Assembly (NCBI GenBank): GCA_963977125.1
Contig: CAXBNJ010000001.1
Span: 591,405 to 655,404 of the forward strand
Length of the DNA stretch: 64,000 nt
Direction of reading: 5' to 3'
Source of the DNA: UBA2705 sp963977125
GTDB taxonomy: Bacteria; Pseudomonadota; Alphaproteobacteria; Micavibrionales; Micavibrionaceae
Shown here: one piece after another, positions 9,369-17,303 of the stretch
Layout: each line of letters starts with the position of its first letter
Position numbering within the stretch: position 1 is the stretch's first letter
Notes under the pieces: model-generated
Database searches by the model: none
Seen by the model: only the letters and a program-made list of their open reading frames with translations
What the model was told of the DNA's origin: nothing
Made by a program: the position numbers and the translations under genes

Positions 9369-9442
9369 CGGGTTTACTATATTCTTTTATTATCAGATAT
9401 GGCATAGTATGTCGAAATTACAGTTTTAACAAGTTCAGCGCC

Positions 9443-10303
9443 ATGTATACATCACAAACACTTGATACTATTAGAAAAAATATTGATTCTATCGACAGCA
9501 CGATTCATGATTTACTTATGGAACGGGCAGCCTTAGCGTCAAGCATTGCGGCTGAGAAAAAACAGCGCGGTATGCAAATTGTTCATCCTGCCCGTGAGGC
9601 CCGTATGATACGGCGCTTATTAGCGCGCCACCACGGCGCACTGCCCAAAGAAGCGATTGCGCGGATTTGGCGTGAGCTTGTCGGCGCAGTCTCTATGTTA
9701 CAATCAGGCTTAACTGCACAATTTTATTGTGAAAGCCGTGATCCCGAAAACTTTAAAATCGTTACAGATTATTTTGGTAGCGTTTTACCTGTTGAATATG
9801 TGAGCTCAGCGCAACAGGGCATTCAGTCTGTAGCGCAAGGGCAGTGTGACTTTGCAACGCTGCCTTGGCCATCAGAGAGCGCCCAGGCACCTTCATGGCT
9901 TGTTGAGTTAATAGAGTTGATTGAACAAGACCGCGCCGCTATTAGCGATAAATTACCGCTTAATATTGTGCAGTCTTTGCCGTTTGTGTGTACCAAGGGC
10001 GCCCAGAGCGCGCGTAAATATATCACGCTAACGCGCGCAAAGTTCGAGCCATCAGAAGATGATTGCAGCTTCATTGTTTTGAAATCAAAAACGGCCTTTG
10101 ATGCGCATGATATTCTCACGCAGGCCGGTCTTGAGAGTAATAGGGTGCTTTCGTTCTCAACAGCACAAGATCATTATGTTTTGTTGGATGTCGAAGGTTA
10201 TTTAGAGGAAAATTCTCCGCTTCTGGAGAGCTTGAAAAAGGCGCTTAGCCCGGATATTCACCTGCTGAGCATCGGTGGTTATCCTAAGCCGATTATTTTA
10301 TAA
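9443..10303 (+). CDS. Chorismate mutase (AroQ) with prephenate-dehydratase-like C-terminal region
   Basis: Of 286 residues, about 1-95 form an AroQ-type chorismate mutase: the IRKNIDSIDSTIHDLLMERA helix, the conserved Lys in EKK, and the REARMIRRLL and IWRELVGA helices. The enzyme converts chorismate to prephenate for Phe/Tyr synthesis. The remaining ~190 residues resemble a worn periplasmic-binding-protein fold like that of prephenate dehydratase (a D-x-A-TLPW stretch in place of the GVVPIENS motif), ending in an ACT-like segment (HYVLLDVEGYL). That part looks catalytically degenerate. It is 55 bp upstream of prephenate dehydrogenase. The hisC-type aminotransferase often found between them in alphaproteobacteria is missing. 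Confidence 0.88.
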   Translation: MYTSQTLDTIRKNIDSIDSTIHDLLMERAALASSIAAEKKQRGMQIVHPAREARMIRRLLARHHGALPKEAIARIWRELVGAVSMLQSGLTAQFYCESRDPENFKIVTDYFGSVLPVEYVSSAQQGIQSVAQGQCDFATLPWPSESAQAPSWLVELIELIEQDRAAISDKLPLNIVQSLPFVCTKGAQSARKYITLTRAKFEPSEDDCSFIVLKSKTAFDAHDILTQAGLESNRVLSFSTAQDHYVLLDVEGYLEENSPLLESLKKALSPDIHLLSIGGYPKPIIL

Positions 10304-10358
10304 GCTAAAAATAAAACAACAAATCAATCAATCAATTACCTAACGGATAAAATCGTCA

Positions 10359-11264
10359 ATGAGCGTAGAGTTAAAAAATATTGTTATAATCGGTTTTGGC
10401 CTTATCGGCTCGTCAATTGCACGCGCCGTGAAACGCAAAGATCCATCAATAAAAATCACCGCGATAGATTGTAATCGTGATTACTTACAATATGCCGTCG
10501 ATAATAATATCGCGGATGTTGCTTATGATGAATATGATCATTATTTATCGGACGCTGATTTAATTATTCTATGTACGCCGATTGGCCAAATGGGCAAAAT
10601 AGCACAAGCCATCTCACCATATTTGCTTAAGAATATTGTTGTGAGTGATGTTGGCTCCGTGAAGCAATCCGTTGTTGAGAGCGTCACAGATAAATTGCCA
10701 TACCCTGAAATGTTTGTGCCTGCCCATCCTATATCAGGGGCAGAAACATCGGGGCCTGAATCTGGTTTTGCGGAGCTGTATAATGATCGTTGGGCCATTA
10801 TCACGCCAACCGAACAAACAGATTTACGTGCGATTGAAACGGTAACGGCTTTATGGGAGTTATGCGGCGCTAATGTCGACTTCATGGAGATGAAGCACCA
10901 TGATTTAGTGCTGGCTATAACGTCACATTTACCGCACTTAATTGCGTATTCTATTGTTGGCACAGCCAGTAATATGGCCGAAGATTTACAGCGCGAAGTG
11001 ATTAAATATTCAGCCGGTGGCTTTCGTGACTTTACGCGTATAGCTGGGTCAGACCCTGTTATGTGGCGTGATATTTTCATCGAGAATAAAGACAGCGTTC
11101 TTGATGTTTTACAGCGCTTTAGTGAAGACTTAACTGAGCTACAAAAAGCCATTCGTAAAGATAAGTCTGAGTTTCTCGAAGAACATTTTATCAAAACCAG
11201 AAAAATTCGTAATGCGGTTCTTGATTCTGGACAGGCTGGGCGTACGCCGTATAAGAAAGTTTAA
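10359..11264 (+). CDS. tyrA: Prephenate/arogenate dehydrogenase
   Basis: This 301-residue NAD(P)-dependent enzyme oxidatively decarboxylates prephenate or arogenate toward tyrosine. The N-terminal Rossmann motif GFGLIGSSIARAVK lies at residues 12-25. The substrate-binding segment PAHPISGAETSGP is near 124, and the C-terminal helical dimerisation domain has the HHDLVLAITSHLPHLIAY signature near 180. Length is that of the TyrC/cyclohexadienyl dehydrogenase form without a fused mutase or ACT domain, which fits the separate mutase gene upstream. A terminator follows. Confidence 0.94.
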   Translation: MSVELKNIVIIGFGLIGSSIARAVKRKDPSIKITAIDCNRDYLQYAVDNNIADVAYDEYDHYLSDADLIILCTPIGQMGKIAQAISPYLLKNIVVSDVGSVKQSVVESVTDKLPYPEMFVPAHPISGAETSGPESGFAELYNDRWAIITPTEQTDLRAIETVTALWELCGANVDFMEMKHHDLVLAITSHLPHLIAYSIVGTASNMAEDLQREVIKYSAGGFRDFTRIAGSDPVMWRDIFIENKDSVLDVLQRFSEDLTELQKAIRKDKSEFLEEHFIKTRKIRNAVLDSGQAGRTPYKKV

Positions 11265-11320
11265 AACGACACGCAGGCCGTTCTGCATGAGAACAGATTA
11301 CAGATTAAAAACATCTATAA

Positions 11321-11360
11321 AAAACGCGGCGACCTAATTAAATAGGCCGCCGAAGTTTTT
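11321..11360. terminator. Bidirectional terminator between tyrA and the DUF2125 operon
   Basis: The stem CGGCGACCT pairs with AGGCCGCCG with one A/C mismatch around an 8-nt A/T loop, flanked by an A-run before and TTTTT after. The layout suits both convergent transcripts. Confidence 0.8.
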
Positions 11361-11402
11361 ATAAGGCCATATTTTTATATGTGCCGGAATGGGAAATGTT
11401 AG

Positions 11403-12221
11403 CTACTCAGCGGTAAGGTTTACCTGCGGGGCTTCTCTTGACCAGTCAATGAACTTGAAGGGCATAAGTTTTAAGAAGCTTAAATATACCGCGTTGTTAA
11501 CAATGCGCAGAGTATAACTTAAATCTTCAGCCGATGTGATCATTGTGAGCATGCCGATTTTCTGAGCAAGCTTCTTCTTTTGCGCAGGTGTCATGTTTTC
11601 ACCAGCTTCAAACTTTGCTTTAAGGCGGTTATTCATCTCCACAATATAGCCCACTTCATCTAAGACCAGATTGATAATGCCTGCAGGCTGTAAACGGTTA
11701 TCTAAAGTAATGTAACCATTGGATTTCAGCTGTAGTCCCTTATCCTTAAGGGAGAATTCAAAATTATGAATTTCAAGATTTTCTTGTAGTTCTTGCCACT
11801 GTGCGATAGCGGCTTGCCCAGCGTCTTGACCAGGCCAGTTTTTCGGTAGGGTCACGCTAATATCAATGCGGTCTACACTAAAAGGATCTAGGCCTTTAAG
11901 CTGAGTAGAAATGCCTTGTGGGGCAGATAAATCCAAGGGGCGACCTGGCGCAAACCAGCCTTTAATGCGTATAAGGGGAATTGAGATACTGACATCTTGC
12001 GATTTAATATCGCCCGCCCATGTCACAACGAATTCTTTTGGAAAGCCAGATACGGTGGTACGTGAATTCTCAATCACCATATTGGGCATGCTAACCTTTA
12101 ATGCTTCTTCTTGTGTGGTTATAGCGCCTTTGATTTTCCCACCCATATAATACCAAGCGGCTGTATATGCGACACCAGCGATAACAATCAGAACGATAAT
12201 GACTTTTAAAAATTTAAACAT
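11403..12221 (-). CDS. DUF2125 family exported protein
   Basis: This 272-residue protein has an N-terminal membrane anchor or signal segment (FKFLKVIIVLIVIAGVAYTAAWYYM) followed by a long beta-rich periplasmic region with repeated patterns such as TVSGFPKEF and LQLKSNGYITLDNRLQP. These fit DUF2125, a conserved alphaproteobacterial family of unknown function related in style to AsmA/YdgA-type envelope proteins. I placed the start at 12221, where AAGGGAA lies just upstream. That ATG is one base beyond the plsC stop codon, so the two are probably translationally coupled. It is the last gene of the ftsE-to-DUF2125 reverse-strand cluster, which points to an envelope role. Confidence 0.8.
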   Translation of the reverse strand: MFKFLKVIIVLIVIAGVAYTAAWYYMGGKIKGAITTQEEALKVSMPNMVIENSRTTVSGFPKEFVVTWAGDIKSQDVSISIPLIRIKGWFAPGRPLDLSAPQGISTQLKGLDPFSVDRIDISVTLPKNWPGQDAGQAAIAQWQELQENLEIHNFEFSLKDKGLQLKSNGYITLDNRLQPAGIINLVLDEVGYIVEMNNRLKAKFEAGENMTPAQKKKLAQKIGMLTMITSAEDLSYTLRIVNNAVYLSFLKLMPFKFIDWSREAPQVNLTAE

Positions 12222-12222
12222 A

Positions 12223-12960
12223 TTATTTCCCTTGGTTCGTGCTTTCAGCAATAAGCTCTGCTGTCTTAGACTCGATTTGTTGTTGAATTATAGCAAGGCC
12301 TTCATTTATAGCCAAGCCAGATTCTAGTGGAGGTAGAAATTCAAATATAACTTTTCCGCCTTTTTTGTGAAAAGCATTACGCCCCCAAAAAAGCCCTGTA
12401 TTTAAAGCCATTGGTACAATAGGCAAACCAGAATCACGCTGCATACGCATTATGCCGGCTTTATAAGGTTTATCTTTTACCGTTTGGCTTGTGGTAACAC
12501 GCGTTCCTTGCGGGAAGATAATGATGGGGCGTTTCATTGATGCCGCTTGCGCCGTGCCTTCTACGATTGAGGATAAAGCGCGCTCCCTGCTTGATCGGTC
12601 AATGCCAATAAGTTGCATTTTCTTTGCATACCAACCCCATATAGGGATTTGGAAGAGCTCTTTTTTCATTACAATGGCAGGGTCTTTAAACAGTAAATGT
12701 AATTTAAGCGTTTCATAGGATGATTGGTGTTTCGCCGCGACGATATATGCTTGGTCTTTGGGAAGGTTTTCGATTCCGCGCACTTCATAATCAAGGCCGA
12801 GTATGTAGCGCTCAAGCATATGAACTATTTTTAAATAGACCTCGACCATAGTGCACAGCCATGATCGCGGCGTTAATAAAAATGGCAAATACAAAAAGCA
12901 CAGCAGGGCTGTGATCGGGTAATAGACGATATTAAAAATTAGGGAGCGTATTATTTCCAT
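12223..12960 (-). CDS. plsC: 1-acyl-sn-glycerol-3-phosphate acyltransferase (PlsC-like)
   Basis: This 245-residue inner-membrane acyltransferase makes phosphatidic acid from lysophosphatidate. It has an N-terminal hydrophobic region (residues about 5-30) and the acyltransferase motif KHQSSYET, an H-x4-E variant of the usual H-x4-D. The glycerol-3-phosphate binding IFPQGTR block and the later LPIVPMALN block are also present. I chose the ATG at 12960 because it overlaps the preceding stop codon (TAATG); a start 12 bp earlier is possible. It lies between the YdcF-type gene and DUF2125 in a tightly packed operon. Confidence 0.9.
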   Translation of the reverse strand: MEIIRSLIFNIVYYPITALLCFLYLPFLLTPRSWLCTMVEVYLKIVHMLERYILGLDYEVRGIENLPKDQAYIVAAKHQSSYETLKLHLLFKDPAIVMKKELFQIPIWGWYAKKMQLIGIDRSSRERALSSIVEGTAQAASMKRPIIIFPQGTRVTTSQTVKDKPYKAGIMRMQRDSGLPIVPMALNTGLFWGRNAFHKKGGKVIFEFLPPLESGLAINEGLAIIQQQIESKTAELIAESTNQGK

Positions 12961-13568
12961 TAATCTAAACAACTTACTATATTTTGCAGTAAACAGGCTT
13001 TGATTAGCACTGTTTTATTAAACTCTTTGCGCATAATACGCCAAAATTTCAATTTTGTAGGATTTAAATGCTCAATGCTCACAGGATACCCCGTAAGCGT
13101 TAATTTAGGCAGGTTATCACGCATTACGGCTTTAGTGCGCGGCAGGTGATAGCTCGATGTAACAACGATAGCCTGCGTATAATTATGTGCGTTCAGCCAA
13201 AGTTTAGATTGTTCAGCATTACCAAAGGTATTAAGGGCGTCATGATCTATATCAATTTTATCTTCTAGGCTATCAGTCGCGCCGCTCGCCCATTTTTCTA
13301 TGATTGTGGTTTTATCAAGGCGCTTATCAACGCCTGTAATGAATATTGCAGGGCTATTAATACTTTGCGCGAGGCTTAAGCCGGCTTCAATGCGCCCAAC
13401 ATCGCCAGTCAAAATGATGATAGGGCGCTCCATAATTTCAGCGATTTTAGGCTGAGGTAAAAAATAGCTATAGGCTATAAAGGCCATAAAGCCTAAAGCC
13501 CACAAAACGACCAAGCCTTGCACGGACAATATTATGATGTTTTTCAGATTTAATTTTTCTTTGTTCAT
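12960..13568 (-). CDS. YdcF/DUF218 family membrane protein
   Basis: This 202-residue protein has one N-terminal transmembrane segment (IIILSVQGLVVLWALGFMAFIAYSYF). A DUF218 domain follows with the IIILTGDVGRIEAGLSLA, NTFGNAEQSKLWL and VTSSYHLPRTKAVM motifs, the last being the family hallmark. Relatives (SanA, ElyC, YdcF) act in envelope or peptidoglycan-precursor homeostasis, though biochemistry is poorly known. The start at 13568 avoids overlap with ftsX; the open frame extends upstream. Its stop overlaps the plsC start. In alphaproteobacteria this gene commonly follows ftsX. Confidence 0.85.
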   Translation of the reverse strand: MNKEKLNLKNIIILSVQGLVVLWALGFMAFIAYSYFLPQPKIAEIMERPIIILTGDVGRIEAGLSLAQSINSPAIFITGVDKRLDKTTIIEKWASGATDSLEDKIDIDHDALNTFGNAEQSKLWLNAHNYTQAIVVTSSYHLPRTKAVMRDNLPKLTLTGYPVSIEHLNPTKLKFWRIMRKEFNKTVLIKACLLQNIVSCLD

Positions 13569-13596
13569 ATCATCAAGCTTATTATAAATTATGATC

Positions 13597-14523
13597 TTAA
13601 GGCATTTTCCGCATTTCGCTGAGCACTGTTCGGCAGCCGATAAACAAAGCAATGCTACAAATAACCACAGGTACGATTAACAGCATTAAGAACTGATCTT
13701 GATCAAATGTAAAACTCGGTAAAAATTCTATGTCAGCTTTAAGCAAGGTTAGTGATAATAATGATAAAATCATCACGGCGATTAAATAGCCGCTAAAACA
13801 GGCGGGGATTGATATGCGTGAAAGATAGAGCACAAATTGTTTGAGTATAAATTGATCTGTCGCGCCCATAATATGCAGTAAATAAAGCTCTTCTTTATAA
13901 ATCGACATGCGGGCGCGCACCGCGCCAGATATTACAAATATAGTCGTCGCCAGTGTAATGCTTAATATAAGTACGCCAAGGCTATGAACGCCGCGCATAA
14001 TATCTAAAAACTTATCAAGCCAGTTTTGATGCGTTTGTAGCCTTGCTCTCGGAGTGATTTTTTTTATGCGTTCGGCTAATTGTTCCAAGCTGGCATTATC
14101 ATCGGAGGTCACTTTAAAATTAATAATTATCGGCATTTCAAGGCTATCTAATATTTGACTGTCTTGTCCCAGCCACGGCTTCAATAAATTCGAAACCGCA
14201 TTTTGATCCATAAGGCTGATATCATGGGCAATCGCGCTGTTTTCAAGTAAATCAATAACGCGTTTTTGGTTTTGTGTATTTTGTGCCTGTGAAATTACGG
14301 CGCCATCTTCTTGCAAAGCGGGGATTTCAATGCTGGCCTGATACTCAATTAAGCTGCGCCAATTATCAACGGTTTTAAACAGCGATAAATGTATCGACGA
14401 TATAATCACAGCTAATAACGTCATCAGTATAATTAAGATAAAGAGCTGTAAGCTGCCAGATTTTTTATGTAGCGGCAGCACGTAAGATTTTGGTGAGAAA
14501 ATTTGGCGAAGAGCTTGGATCAT
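13597..14523 (-). CDS. ftsX: Cell division ABC transporter permease FtsX
   Basis: This 308-residue inner-membrane partner of FtsE couples cytoplasmic ATP hydrolysis to periplasmic cell-wall hydrolase activation at the septum. TM1 is at about residues 26-48. A periplasmic extracellular domain of about 120 residues follows, then TM2-4 (LGVLILSITLATTIFVISGAV, ISIPACFSGYLIAVMILSLL, FLMLLIVPVVICSIALFIGC). The cytoplasmic ELYLLHIMGATDQFI motif is the FtsX/MacB coupling helix. It overlaps the ftsE stop by 4 bp, so the two are translationally coupled. Confidence 0.93.
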   Translation of the reverse strand: MIQALRQIFSPKSYVLPLHKKSGSLQLFILIILMTLLAVIISSIHLSLFKTVDNWRSLIEYQASIEIPALQEDGAVISQAQNTQNQKRVIDLLENSAIAHDISLMDQNAVSNLLKPWLGQDSQILDSLEMPIIINFKVTSDDNASLEQLAERIKKITPRARLQTHQNWLDKFLDIMRGVHSLGVLILSITLATTIFVISGAVRARMSIYKEELYLLHIMGATDQFILKQFVLYLSRISIPACFSGYLIAVMILSLLSLTLLKADIEFLPSFTFDQDQFLMLLIVPVVICSIALFIGCRTVLSEMRKMP

Positions 14524-15248
14524 AAGATAATCCCCGCTTGGTCATTAGCCTTATTATTCTTATTCTTATCATCGTTCATAAGGTTTTGAGGCTCTTCAAT
14601 TGTGAGCTGACCATCATTTAGGATCAATTTTTTATGATAAAAATTATCCATCATTTGTTGGTTATGTGTCGCCACGACCATCGTTGTGCCCATGCGGTTA
14701 AGCTGTTCGAATAAGCCCATAAGCTTATAGCCAATAACATCATCAAGGTTACCTGTCGGCTCATCCGCGAGTAAGAGGCGGGGCTTGGATATGACGGCGC
14801 GTGCAATGGCGATGCGCTGTTGCTGACCGCCAGACAGGGTCATGGGTAGGCGGTGCATGTAATCACCAAGCTCAACCCATTCCAAAAGCTCTGTAACGTC
14901 GGCTTTAATTTGCTTTTCACTTTTCTGGCTTAATCGTAAGGGCAGAGCGACATTTTCAAAGGCTGTTAAATGGTTCAACAAGCGGAAATCCTGAAAGACC
15001 ACGCCGACCTTCTGACGGAGTGAGGCTTTTTGATCGCGCTCTAGGCTTTTTAGGTCATGGCCGAACATGCTGATTTCGCCGCGCGTGGGCTTTAAACCAA
15101 GATAGAGCAAGGACATAAGACTGGTTTTACCCGAACCACTAGGTCCCGTCAAAAAATGAAAGGAGCCCGGTTCCAATATAAAGTGAATATCACTTAAAAC
15201 CTCAGGGCCAATGCCATAGCGTAGGCCGATATGAGAAAATTTAATCAT
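14520..15248 (-). CDS. ftsE: Cell division ATP-binding protein FtsE
   Basis: This 242-residue ABC ATPase partners FtsX. Walker A GPSGSGKT is at residues 35-42, the Q-loop is VVFQDFRLL, the signature is LSGGQQQRIAIARA, and Walker B is LLLADEPTGNLD. The H-loop is VATHNQ. The C-terminal tail is a polar Asn/Asp/Lys extension of about 20 residues. The start codon overlaps the end of the secreted helical-repeat gene by 8 bp and the stop overlaps ftsX by 4 bp, so the three genes form a tightly coupled unit. Confidence 0.95.
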   Translation of the reverse strand: MIKFSHIGLRYGIGPEVLSDIHFILEPGSFHFLTGPSGSGKTSLMSLLYLGLKPTRGEISMFGHDLKSLERDQKASLRQKVGVVFQDFRLLNHLTAFENVALPLRLSQKSEKQIKADVTELLEWVELGDYMHRLPMTLSGGQQQRIAIARAVISKPRLLLADEPTGNLDDVIGYKLMGLFEQLNRMGTTMVVATHNQQMMDNFYHKKLILNDGQLTIEEPQNLMNDDKNKNNKANDQAGIIL

Positions 15249-16047
15249 TTAGGTTTTCAGCGCCCTGTTTAATTGGGACATTTATCGCCATGTCTTGTTT
15301 TGTTAAAATATTCAGCAAGGCTTCTGATTTAATATAAGGGTCATTTATATAACTGACCGCTTGCAGAGCTGGTGAGAGCAAACCTTGCTTGATAAAGCTA
15401 TGGGCAATGACGCCATATGCTTTGTTTTTGAATGCATTATTTTCAATGTTCTGTAAGGCAATAAAGGCTGAATCCGTTTCAGCTTTTGCCGCCATGATTT
15501 CTGCTATTTCCTGAAATGATTTTTGACGCAGGGATAAGGTCTCGACTTTCTTGGCATCTTGTAAGGCGCGGTCGAATAAATCGGCATTGGCCTCAGCCAT
15601 GGCTAAATAAGTCAGCGCTATTTCTTGCGAATCTTTTAGGCTAATAAGGCCCGCTCTAATATGTAGCTGGTCAAAATAACTGTTTTTATCATCATCATTT
15701 AGAGCAAGGTCATTAATACCAAAACCAATGGCGCGTATGGTCAAGGATTGTGTGTCAGGGCTGGTGATTGCGCTTATTATCCCAATTGCCTCATCAATTT
15801 TATTCTGACGTAGTAATTGTTTGGCGTATTCACGATAAGATTGGTCACGCCAGCGTTGATTATTAATGGCAGGAATATTTTCACCAAGCAATTTCAAAGC
15901 ACATTCAACGGCTGCTGTGTCGTGTAATTCTTGGCATGGAAATTTAACTTCTGCATGACTTTGAGAGCTTAAAATCGTGGTGAATAGAGCGCAGATTAAA
16001 ACCAGCATTAAAATAGGATAATGCTTTGTGTTCGCTTGTCTATTCAT
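15241..16047 (-). CDS. Secreted helical-repeat protein co-translated with ftsEX
   Basis: This 268-residue protein begins with a clear signal peptide (basic MNRQANTK, hydrophobic PILMLVLICALFTTILSSQ, SHA cleavage). I used the Met that gives this peptide at 16047; earlier in-frame ATGs reach 16098. The mature part is helical, with at least four related blocks of the form EAI..I..I.....S.TIRAIG, RALQDAKKV...S.RQKSFQEIA, IALQNIENNAFKNKAYGVIA and ALQAVSYINDPYIKSEALLNI, suggesting a TPR-like solenoid. Four cysteines lie near its start. No named family is recognised. The 8-bp overlap with ftsE suggests a periplasmic function tied to FtsX (inference). Confidence 0.75.
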   Translation of the reverse strand: MNRQANTKHYPILMLVLICALFTTILSSQSHAEVKFPCQELHDTAAVECALKLLGENIPAINNQRWRDQSYREYAKQLLRQNKIDEAIGIISAITSPDTQSLTIRAIGFGINDLALNDDDKNSYFDQLHIRAGLISLKDSQEIALTYLAMAEANADLFDRALQDAKKVETLSLRQKSFQEIAEIMAAKAETDSAFIALQNIENNAFKNKAYGVIAHSFIKQGLLSPALQAVSYINDPYIKSEALLNILTKQDMAINVPIKQGAENLND

Positions 16048-16170
16048 CGTCATATCCATAAGTTTTTTTGTAACGTTTTCTGCGGTTAAAGACATCATTA
16101 CTTGATGCGCGAATAATTACGGCTTATATTATATAGACATTATAACAACGTGAAAAAGTAAGTAAAAGAC

Positions 16171-17250
16171 ATGATTATTGTCTGCCCAAAGTGTTCCACA
16201 CGCTATATTATTCCTGATGGCTCCATTGGAGAAGCAGGACGCAAAATGCGTTGTAATAATTGCGGCGATTTATGGACGCAAATGCCTGATGATGCCGCGA
16301 ATAACGACGTGCATGATACAGATGATGCGCTGTCTGACTTTGATCCGTCTGATATAGCTATGCCCAACTCATCTGAGCAAACAGGGCTTGATGAGGGCGA
16401 AGAAGATCCTTTTACGCCCGCGTTAAATAGTCAACATAATAAGAAAGCTGAAGTTTCTATACCAAAATCGATTCGTCCAGATCAAAGAGATCGCGGCGGT
16501 CGCCTTGTGCAGAAGACGGCGCAGAATAAAAATTCTTGGAAAACCTATGCATTGAGTGCTGGCGCGGCGTGCCTTATATTGGGCGTTGGGATAGGGGGCG
16601 CGCTCTCTACAGCCGAAACAACAATTCTAGAGCATCAGAATTTACGGCCTTTATTCGCGGCTTTTGGTAAAGACCCCTATGGCAAAGTCGAAGATTTGAC
16701 CTTTGATCAAGTTATGCTCAGTTATAATATTGAAACAGAGTCATTTGATTTAATGGGGGCGTTGATTAATTTGAAAAAAGCACCCGTTATCCTGCCGATG
16801 GCCAAAGTGGTGTTTTCTGATAAATATAAAATCCCCTTAGATGTGTGGGATATTGCTTTAGTCGATATACCTGTATTACAGGGCGAAAGTAGCGCTTATT
16901 TTGAATTTTCTTATCCTATGGATGAAGATACATCAAAGAAAGTTGCGTCGATTACGGTTGAGTTCGCTGGTGGTACGAAGCCTCTCATCGCCGCGATAAC
17001 ACCACATGCGTCCTTGAGCCCGCTAGAAATGGCGGTTAAAGAAGCTGAACACGCAGCAGAGGCGGTTGCTCCTATGCGAGAGCATGAGCGTAAGCGCGAA
17101 CATAAGCAAGCGCATGAGAGTGAACATATGCCCGCCCTCGTGAGTGACGAGAGCGTACCGCCTGCGATGACGGATGAAGATATGCATGCTACAGAAGAGC
17201 CGCATATGGCACTAGAACATCAGACCGCCCCAGAGCCCGATCACCATTAA
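16171..17250 (+). CDS. MJ0042 zinc-ribbon / DUF3426 membrane protein
   Basis: This 359-residue protein starts with a zinc-finger ribbon, CPKCSTRYIIPDGSIG followed by RKMRCNNCGDLW, the MJ0042-type CxxC...CxxC motif at residues 5-35. An acidic linker follows, then one transmembrane segment at about 127-147 (YALSAGAACLILGVGIGGAL). The C-terminal DUF3426-like beta domain (YNIETESFDLMGALINLKKAPV and later) is followed by a His/Glu/Lys-rich low-complexity tail (EHERKREHKQAHESEHM). The family sits divergent from ftsE in many alphaproteobacteria. The role is unknown; membrane-tethered sensing or envelope function is inferred. Confidence 0.85.
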   Translation: MIIVCPKCSTRYIIPDGSIGEAGRKMRCNNCGDLWTQMPDDAANNDVHDTDDALSDFDPSDIAMPNSSEQTGLDEGEEDPFTPALNSQHNKKAEVSIPKSIRPDQRDRGGRLVQKTAQNKNSWKTYALSAGAACLILGVGIGGALSTAETTILEHQNLRPLFAAFGKDPYGKVEDLTFDQVMLSYNIETESFDLMGALINLKKAPVILPMAKVVFSDKYKIPLDVWDIALVDIPVLQGESSAYFEFSYPMDEDTSKKVASITVEFAGGTKPLIAAITPHASLSPLEMAVKEAEHAAEAVAPMREHERKREHKQAHESEHMPALVSDESVPPAMTDEDMHATEEPHMALEHQTAPEPDHH

Positions 17251-17303
17251 GCTATTTTTTTATGAGAAAAATACGCAGCGGGCTTTAATTAACCCGTGGT
17301 AAT

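Noticed and set aside
9369..9442. Possible SAM-II riboswitch upstream of metA
   Set aside because: The 74-bp metA-chorismate mutase spacer lacks the conserved SAM-II core and has no room for the pseudoknot with a normal leader.
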